A stretch of DNA of 64,000 nucleotides from the NCBI RefSeq assembly GCF_020595095.1, contig NZ_JAJDOP010000001.1, positions 248,001 through 312,000 on the forward strand. The letters are read 5' to 3'. Source of the stretch: Microvirga rosea. Lineage in GTDB: Bacteria; Pseudomonadota; Alphaproteobacteria; Rhizobiales; Beijerinckiaceae. Positions 55,958 through 64,000 of this stretch are shown piece after piece. The number at the start of each line of letters is the position of its first letter. The stretch's first letter is position 1. The position numbers were made by a program, and so were the translations under genes. The notes beneath the pieces were generated by a model. That model made no database searches. It was not told the DNA's origin and worked only from the letters and a program-made list of their open reading frames with translations.

Positions 55958-57834
55958 GCCTCCGACTCCGCCATTGCGGCGCGGGCCGACGCCCGCTTGG
56001 CATGAGCCGCCAGGAGCGTCAGCGCCGCCGGCGTAACGCCCTCGATGCGCGCCGCCTGCCCCAGCGTCCGAGGCCGGACACGGGCGAGCTTGGCCTTGAT
56101 CTCGTTGGACAACCCGGAGAGCGCCTGGAAGTCGAAACCGTCTTCCAGAACGATCCCTTCATCTCGGCGATAGGCCGCGATATCGGCCTTCTGCCGGTCG
56201 AGATAAACCGCATAGGTGGCATCGGTCTCAAGGCGTTCCCGAACCGTCGACGGCACGCAGGAGAGCTCCGGCCAGAGGGCGATCAGCTCCGACCACCCGA
56301 TGAGCGGATAGGACAGGAGTTGAAAGGCGCTGCGCCGAATCCCGTCCTGGTTCAGCTCCAGCCCGCGACGGGCCGCCTCGACGGGCGTAATGCTCAATGC
56401 CTGAAGCTGCTCCGCCGTGCGCCGAAGCTCTTCACGACTCGCCCGGAAATGCTCCTCGCGGCGGCTGCCTACACACCCGATCTCCAGCCCCTTGCCGGTC
56501 AGCCGCTCGTCGGCATTGTCGATCCGCAGGCTGAGCCGATACTCGGAGCGGGACGTGAACATCCGGTAGGGCTCGCTCACCCCTCGGGTAATCAGATCGT
56601 CCACCAGGACGCCGATATAGGACTCCGCCCGGTCGAACACCACGGCGTCCTGCCCGGCAGCGCGCCGGGCCGCGTTGATGCCCGCCACCAGGCCTTGCGC
56701 GGCGGCTTCTTCATACCCGGTGGTGCCATTGATCTGTCCCGCCAGGAACAACCCTGCCACCGCCTTGGTCTCAAGTCCCGCATTCAGACTGCGCGGATCC
56801 ACGTAATCGTACTCGATCGCGTAACCCGGCTGGAGCATCCGCACGCGCTCCAGACCGGGGATTGCCGCCAGGAGTCCGACCTGTACGTCCTCCGGCAAGG
56901 AGGTGGATATCCCGTTGGGATAAACAGTGATGTCGTCCAGGCCTTCCGGCTCGAGAAAAATCTGATGGCCGTCCCGGTCACCGAACCGCACGACCTTGTC
57001 CTCGATCGACGGGCAATAGCGCGGTCCCGTGCTCTGGATGTCGCCAGAATACATCGGCGCCCGGTGCAAATTCGCCCGGATCAGCGCATGGCCCGCCGCA
57101 GTCGTGCGGGTAATGCCGCATTCGATCTGCGGGGTGGTAATGCGGGTCGTCAGGGCCGAGAATGGAACCGGCTCGTCATCCGCGGCCTGCTTGTCCACCG
57201 AGGCCCAGTCGATGGTCCGACCATCGAGGCGCGGCGGCGTTCCGGTTTTCAAACGTCCCAGGGCAAAGCCCAGCCGGGCAAACGTCTTCGGTAATCCGAG
57301 GGACGGGCGCTCGCCCATACGACCGGCCGGGATCTTGCGTTCGCCGATATGGATCAACCCGGACAGGAACGTGCCGGTGGTCAGCACCACGGCCCCAGTG
57401 GCCAGAACCCGCCCGTCGGCGAGGGCGACGCTGGCCACGCGCCCTTCGACGATCAGAAGATCGTCCACCTCCCCTTCGACGATCGTCAGGTTCGGGGTCG
57501 CCAGGAGTTCCGCCTGCATGGCGCGGGCATAAAGCTTGCGGTCCGCCTGCGTCCGTGGCCCACGGACGGCCGGGCCCTTGCGGCGGTTCAGCAGACGGAA
57601 CTGGATTCCGGCCCGATCGGCCACCCGGCCCATGACGCCGTCGAGGGCGTCGATCTCACGGACCAGATGACCTTTGCCGAGACCCCCGATGGCGGGGTTG
57701 CAGGACATCGCCCCGATTGTCGCCAGCTTATGCGTGACGAGAGCCGTCCGGGCACCCATGCGGGCAGCCGCAGCCGCGGCCTCCGCTCCTGCGTGGCCTC
57801 CGCCGACAACGATTACATCGAAAGGTCGAGTCAT
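55948..57834 (-). CDS. mnmG: tRNA uridine 5-carboxymethylaminomethyl modification enzyme MnmG (GidA)
   Basis: The 628-residue FAD protein has [10 protein letters not shown] (11-20), the GidA signatures [24 protein letters not shown] and [13 protein letters not shown], and a C-terminal helical domain. With MnmE it adds cmnm5 to wobble uridine 34 of tRNAs. It starts just 57 bases before a parS site and overlaps rsmG. Confidence 0.97.
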   Translation of the reverse strand: MTRPFDVIVVGGGHAGAEAAAAAARMGARTALVTHKLATIGAMSCNPAIGGLGKGHLVREIDALDGVMGRVADRAGIQFRLLNRRKGPAVRGPRTQADRKLYARAMQAELLATPNLTIVEGEVDDLLIVEGRVASVALADGRVLATGAVVLTTGTFLSGLIHIGERKIPAGRMGERPSLGLPKTFARLGFALGRLKTGTPPRLDGRTIDWASVDKQAADDEPVPFSALTTRITTPQIECGITRTTAAGHALIRANLHRAPMYSGDIQSTGPRYCPSIEDKVVRFGDRDGHQIFLEPEGLDDITVYPNGISTSLPEDVQVGLLAAIPGLERVRMLQPGYAIEYDYVDPRSLNAGLETKAVAGLFLAGQINGTTGYEEAAAQGLVAGINAARRAAGQDAVVFDRAESYIGVLVDDLITRGVSEPYRMFTSRSEYRLSLRIDNADERLTGKGLEIGCVGSRREEHFRASREELRRTAEQLQALSITPVEAARRGLELNQDGIRRSAFQLLSYPLIGWSELIALWPELSCVPSTVRERLETDATYAVYLDRQKADIAAYRRDEGIVLEDGFDFQALSGLSNEIKAKLARVRPRTLGQAARIEGVTPAALTLLAAHAKRASARAAMAESEAWQ

Positions 57835-57891
57835 GTCCTTCTCCGGAGCTGGCCTGTAGGACGTTCGAAACCGAAGGTCAAAAGGGCAAAT

Positions 57892-57907
57892 TGTTTCACG
57901 TGAAACA
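57892..57907. other. parS centromere site 2 (upstream of mnmG)
   Basis: TGTTTCACGTGAAACA, identical to the consensus. It lies in the 190-base gap between mnmE and mnmG; the rest of that gap shows several CACAG repeats and no gene. Confidence 0.97.
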
Positions 57908-58024
57908 TCGGCCGCCGTTCACAGCCGCTCACAGGCTACCCACAGGTTCTCAGACCAGTTTTCAGCCGATTCTCCAAGAGGTCTTTTGGACCACCGCACG
58001 ACCACACATCATGGTTTCCAAGCG

Positions 58025-59338
58025 CTATTTTCCGATGCAGAAGCTCGAAAACAGCCGGTCGAGCACATCTTCCACATCGACCCGGCCGGTAATTTCCCCC
58101 AAGGCCCGCGCCGCCAGACGTACCTCTTCGGCTACCAGTTCCACCGGCCCACGGATTTTGAGCAAGCCGATCGCCGAACCGACACCCCGATGGGCCCGTT
58201 CCATGGCGCGCCGATGCCGCTCCCGCGTCAGAAGGGGATCCGCCTGGCCCATGCTGGCCTCCGCCGTCTCCGCGAGACGCGCGATCAGCTCCGCCATCCC
58301 CTCCCCGCTCGTCGCGGAAATCATGAGGTCGCAATCGTGACGGTTCCGATTCAAATCCGCCTTGGTCCCGACACGCAGCACCTGCCGCGCCGCCGGCGGC
58401 ACCTCGGCACCCTCGGGCGGAACAAGCCAGAGCACCAGATCGGCCTTCTCGGCGCGGGCGCGGGCGCGGGACACACCCTCCTGCTCCACAAGATCGACGC
58501 TATCCCGCAATCCCGCCGTATCCACGATCACAACCGGAAGACCCTGAAGGTCGCAGTGAACCTCCAGAACGTCCCGGGTCGTTCCGGCGATCGGCGACAC
58601 GATGGCCACGTCCCGCCGCGCCAGAGCATTGAGCAACGTGGACTTGCCCGCATTGGGCGGACCGGCCAGCACAACCGTCAAACCGTCCCGCAGCCGCTCG
58701 CCGCTCCGGTTGGCAAGGGTGGTCTCCAAGGACCGGTGGAGCGTCTCGAGCCGCTGCGCCACATCCCGCTCGAGATCCTCCGGAACATCGCCCTCGTCCG
58801 AGAAATCGAGGCTCGCCTCCAAAAGCGCGAGAGCCCGCAGAATATCCTCGCGCCAACCCTCGGCGGTTCGGCCGAGATGCCCCTCGAGCTGGGACAGCGC
58901 CTGCCGCCGTTGCGCCTCGGTTTCCGCGTCGATGAGATCGGCGAGTCCCTCCACCCGGCTCAGATCCATGCGCCCATTGAGAAAAGCGCGCCGGGTGAAT
59001 TCTCCGGCCTCGGCCGCACGGGAATCCTTCATGGAGCCGAGGGCCTTGAGCACCGCCGCCCGGGTCGCCAGACCGCCATGGATATGAAGCTCCGCCTGAT
59101 CCTCTCCGGTAAAACTCTCGGGGCCGGGCATCCAGGCGATCAGGGCCTCGTCCAAGGGCATGCCGTTCGCCGGGTCGCGCAGGGTCCGCAGCACCAGCCG
59201 CCGCGGCGCCGGCACACCGCCGGCCATCGTTTCGAGAATGAATCGACTTTGCGGACCGCTGATCCGGACCACGCTGATGGCGGCGCGTCCATAACCGGAT
59301 GCCGGAGCAAAGATGGTATCGTCGGAACGCATGCGCAT
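58025..59338 (-). CDS. mnmE: tRNA modification GTPase MnmE (TrmE)
   Basis: The 437-residue protein has the formyl-THF-binding N-terminal domain (about 1-120), helical domain and an inserted G domain (about 217-370) with G1 GPPNAGKST, G3 DTAGLRD and G4 GTKADLN. It ends with the catalytic C-terminal CIGK (C434). It partners MnmG in wobble uridine modification. The start is the ATG giving MRMRSDDTIFAPAS. Confidence 0.96.
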   Translation of the reverse strand: MRMRSDDTIFAPASGYGRAAISVVRISGPQSRFILETMAGGVPAPRRLVLRTLRDPANGMPLDEALIAWMPGPESFTGEDQAELHIHGGLATRAAVLKALGSMKDSRAAEAGEFTRRAFLNGRMDLSRVEGLADLIDAETEAQRRQALSQLEGHLGRTAEGWREDILRALALLEASLDFSDEGDVPEDLERDVAQRLETLHRSLETTLANRSGERLRDGLTVVLAGPPNAGKSTLLNALARRDVAIVSPIAGTTRDVLEVHCDLQGLPVVIVDTAGLRDSVDLVEQEGVSRARARAEKADLVLWLVPPEGAEVPPAARQVLRVGTKADLNRNRHDCDLMISATSGEGMAELIARLAETAEASMGQADPLLTRERHRRAMERAHRGVGSAIGLLKIRGPVELVAEEVRLAARALGEITGRVDVEDVLDRLFSSFCIGK

Positions 59339-59428
59339 GAACCTTGGTGGACGCTAACGCTTTAAGTCTCGGGCTGCCGGTTTAAGCCAAACCGATCCTG
59401 GCCGCCCAAGATCCGTGGAGAGACCCTC

Positions 59429-61435
<2,007 letters not shown>

Positions 61436-61533
61436 CGCAAGGCGGAGCCTTTGCGGATGTTCACCGGCCAGGACGGCCCGGTCCTATCGGTCCTCTCCAT
61501 GGGGGGCACGAGAGTCGGGTGCTCGAGGATCGA

Positions 61534-61641
61534 ATGATGTTCTTCTTTTTCTCGAACCGGCTCGGCTGCCTCGGATCCGTCCTGGTTTCCGCCGTCCTGA
61601 CCGTTCTGCTGCTCTGGCTGATGGGCGTTCTGGGATCGTAA
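61534..61641 (+). CDS. 35-residue single-helix membrane protein, unknown function
   Basis: The product MMFFFFSNRLGCLGSVLVSA... has one hydrophobic helix (about 11-33) after a short FFFFSNRLG start. GAGGA lies 5-9 bases before the first ATG. It starts 98 bases after yyaL and stops 14 bases before the convergent rho terminator. I recall similar FFFFSNRLGCLGS peptides in other bacteria but cannot name a function. Confidence 0.6.
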   Translation: MMFFFFSNRLGCLGSVLVSAVLTVLLLWLMGVLGS

Positions 61642-61654
61642 GGTCTCGACCATG

Positions 61655-61686
61655 AAAAACCCCACCCTCGTGTACCGAGGGCGGGG
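61655..61686 (-). terminator. Rho-independent terminator of rho
   Basis: Reading leftwards, CCCCGCCCTCG and CGAGGGTGGGG form an 11-bp stem (one wobble) with a 5-base loop, followed by TTTTT. Confidence 0.9.
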
Positions 61687-61738
61687 CATGGTCTTGGATG
61701 GGATGAAGCGCCGGGGATTCGATGACCGGGGTCCCCGG

Positions 61739-63004
<1,266 letters not shown>

Positions 63005-63218
63005 CGGGGAACACTCTCGGGGTAGGGTTCGCGGTCAGGTCACCTGAGCGCGTGGGGAGATTAAGGGGAACGTTCGACAGGGCCACCCAGTTCACGAACC
63101 GCGACTTGAAGAGCCTGAAGGCCCGGTGCAGCGCAACCTGTCTTGAAGGGGAAGAGAACTCTTATCTAACCTTTTTCCGTCTCCGCCTCAAGCCCCATGA
63201 GGGACTAAACCGGAAGAT

Positions 63219-63644
63219 TTAGAACGGTTTCACGATCACCAGGATGACGATGCCGATCATCAGGACGGTCGGGATCTCGTTGATCATCCTGTAGAATTTG
63301 GCCGGGCGCTGATTTTGGTCCGCGGCGAAGATTTTTACCGTCTTCGACAGGAATCCGTGAACGCCCGACAAAATCAGCACGAGCAGGAATTTGGCGTGGA
63401 ACCAGCCGGAGGTCATCCACCCCCCCTGCCAGACCAGGATGAGACCGAGGATCCAGGTGACGACCATCGCCGGATTGATGATCGCCTTCAGGAGACGGCG
63501 CTCCATGATCTTGAAGGTCTCGGATTGGATCGAGTCCTTGGGGACGTCGCAATGGTAGACGAACAACCGGGGCAGGTAGAGCATACCGGCCATCCAGCTG
63601 ATGACGGCGATCACGTGAAACGCCTTGATCCACAGATAGGCCAT
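63219..63644 (-). CDS. hemJ: Protoporphyrinogen oxidase HemJ
   Basis: The 141-residue four-helix membrane protein has the conserved H10 in KAFHVIAVISWMAGMLYLPRLFVYH, WFHAKFLLVLILSGVHG and RMINEIPTVLMI, typical of HemJ. It oxidises protoporphyrinogen IX in the haem pathway and is linked to hemE. The start MAYLWIKAFH follows hemE by 16 bases. Confidence 0.93.
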   Translation of the reverse strand: MAYLWIKAFHVIAVISWMAGMLYLPRLFVYHCDVPKDSIQSETFKIMERRLLKAIINPAMVVTWILGLILVWQGGWMTSGWFHAKFLLVLILSGVHGFLSKTVKIFAADQNQRPAKFYRMINEIPTVLMIGIVILVIVKPF

Positions 63645-63660
63645 GGTTGTCCCTGTCCTC

Positions 63661-64000
63661 TCAAGCGGCAGTGCCGCGCACGCGGGCAATCAGTTCGGCC
63701 ACGTGGTCGATGGGTGTTTCGGGCAGGATCCCATGCCCGAGATTGAAGATATGCGGCCTGCCCCGCACGGATGACAGGATGTGATCCACCCCGCGCTGCA
63801 GCGGCTCGCCGCCCGCGATCAACGCCAACGGATCGAGGTTTCCTTGCGTTGCGACCTGCCCCGGCAGATGCGGCAGGATCATCGCCGGATCGAGCGTCCA
63901 GTCGAGCGCGAGCGCGTCGCCGACCCCGGCCGAGGCGAAACGGTGAAGATGGGCACCGCCGCCGCGGACGAAAACGATCGCCTTGGCTTGCGGCCGTGCC
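63661..64000 (-). CDS. hemE: Uroporphyrinogen decarboxylase, C-terminal part (cut by window edge)
   Basis: The last 112 codons are present, showing HRFASAGVGDALALDW, QGNLDPLAL and HIFNLGHGILPETPIDHVAELI, the conserved C-terminal motifs of HemE. The enzyme makes coproporphyrinogen III. The start is beyond the window. In alphaproteobacteria the hemE upstream region often flanks oriC, so the origin may lie just past 64000; this is inference. Confidence 0.95.
   Translation of the reverse strand, partial: ARPQAKAIVFVRGGGAHLHRFASAGVGDALALDWTLDPAMILPHLPGQVATQGNLDPLALIAGGEPLQRGVDHILSSVRGRPHIFNLGHGILPETPIDHVAELIARVRGTAA

Noticed and set aside
57925-57960. CTACCCACA and neighbouring CACAG repeats as DnaA boxes and an origin next to parS
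   Set aside because: Only one copy comes near the TTATCCACA consensus (7 of 9) and there is no AT-rich unwinding element. oriC is more likely beyond hemE outside the window.
63005-63218. Short hairpin CCTCA/TGAGG and T-rich stretch between rho and hemJ as a small RNA or terminator
   Set aside because: The stem is only 5 bp, and the T-rich part is not adjacent to it; nothing firm can be claimed.

Overview
The window looks like a near-origin chromosomal segment of a GC-rich alphaproteobacterium of the Hyphomicrobiales. A Methylobacteriaceae or Microvirga-like host is my best guess, inferred from gene content and RTX protein style rather than from a marker gene. The supporting signs are a ccm cytochrome c maturation operon, TTAA-N7-TTAAC (CtrA-type) boxes, two perfect parS sites beside parA/parB, and the order mnmE-mnmG-rsmG-parA-parB with rho-hemJ-hemE at the right edge. 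No phage, insertion sequence, CRISPR array, rRNA or tRNA gene was seen.

Layout. 1-4.0 kb: ccmA-ccmB and ccmC-ccmD-ccmG on the minus strand, separated by an acetyltransferase and an oppositely oriented M23 peptidase. 4.3-7.0 kb: aconitase with a strong terminator. 7.1-11.2 kb: a 1380-residue RTX/cadherin-type secreted protein whose N-terminal third is clearly AT-richer than the rest. 11.6-13.5 kb: acetyltransferase, inorganic pyrophosphatase, DUF2165 membrane protein. 13.5-19.2 kb: a complete four-enzyme hydroxyproline catabolic cluster (hypH, hypR, hypD, hypRE, hypO) around one operator that overlaps two divergent promoters. 19.2-21.3 kb: a second RTX protein. 21.4-31.5 kb: ubiquinone-type hydroxylase, thioesterase, aldo/keto reductase with an MFS exporter and divergent LysR regulator, an ABC importer (SBP, permease, ATPase), a BTLCP protease-like protein and a Gly-rich secreted protein. 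31.7-33.6 kb: sigma-54 promoter, glnK, amtB. 33.6-35.2 kb: copper-delivery genes (Sco, PCuAC, DUF2946-like). 35.3-45.3 kb: ftsK, lolA, methyltransferase, xthA, Nudix, chemoreceptor, cNMP-binding protein, response regulator, L,D-transpeptidase-like protein, YqaE/Pmp3 peptide. 45.3-49.2 kb: an ABC-F ATPase preceded by an unannotated 28-codon leader ORF, a DUF1127 peptide with a Shine-Dalgarno hairpin, a LysR regulator and YggS. 49.3-59.3 kb: leuS-lptE-holA facing the parB-parA-rsmG-mnmG-mnmE block. 59.4-64.0 kb: YyaL, a 35-residue membrane peptide, rho, hemJ and the 3' part of hemE.

How the genes work together. Most of the window is housekeeping (respiratory cytochrome and copper assembly, TCA, translation, replication, segregation, haem). 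The accessory parts are the two RTX proteins, the hydroxyproline cluster, the MFS/AKR/LysR group and the ABC importer.

The most interesting undescribed element is the putative arrest-peptide leader upstream of the ABC-F gene: a well-placed promoter, a perfect AGGAGG and a 28-codon ORF that begins like a macrolide-sensing leader, followed by a long hairpin before the weakly initiated ABC-F gene. Other regulatory DNA worth testing is the hyp operator, the MKG-stop minigene before the YqaE gene, the SD-hairpin before the DUF1127 gene, and the CtrA-type boxes before ftsK and an acetyltransferase gene.
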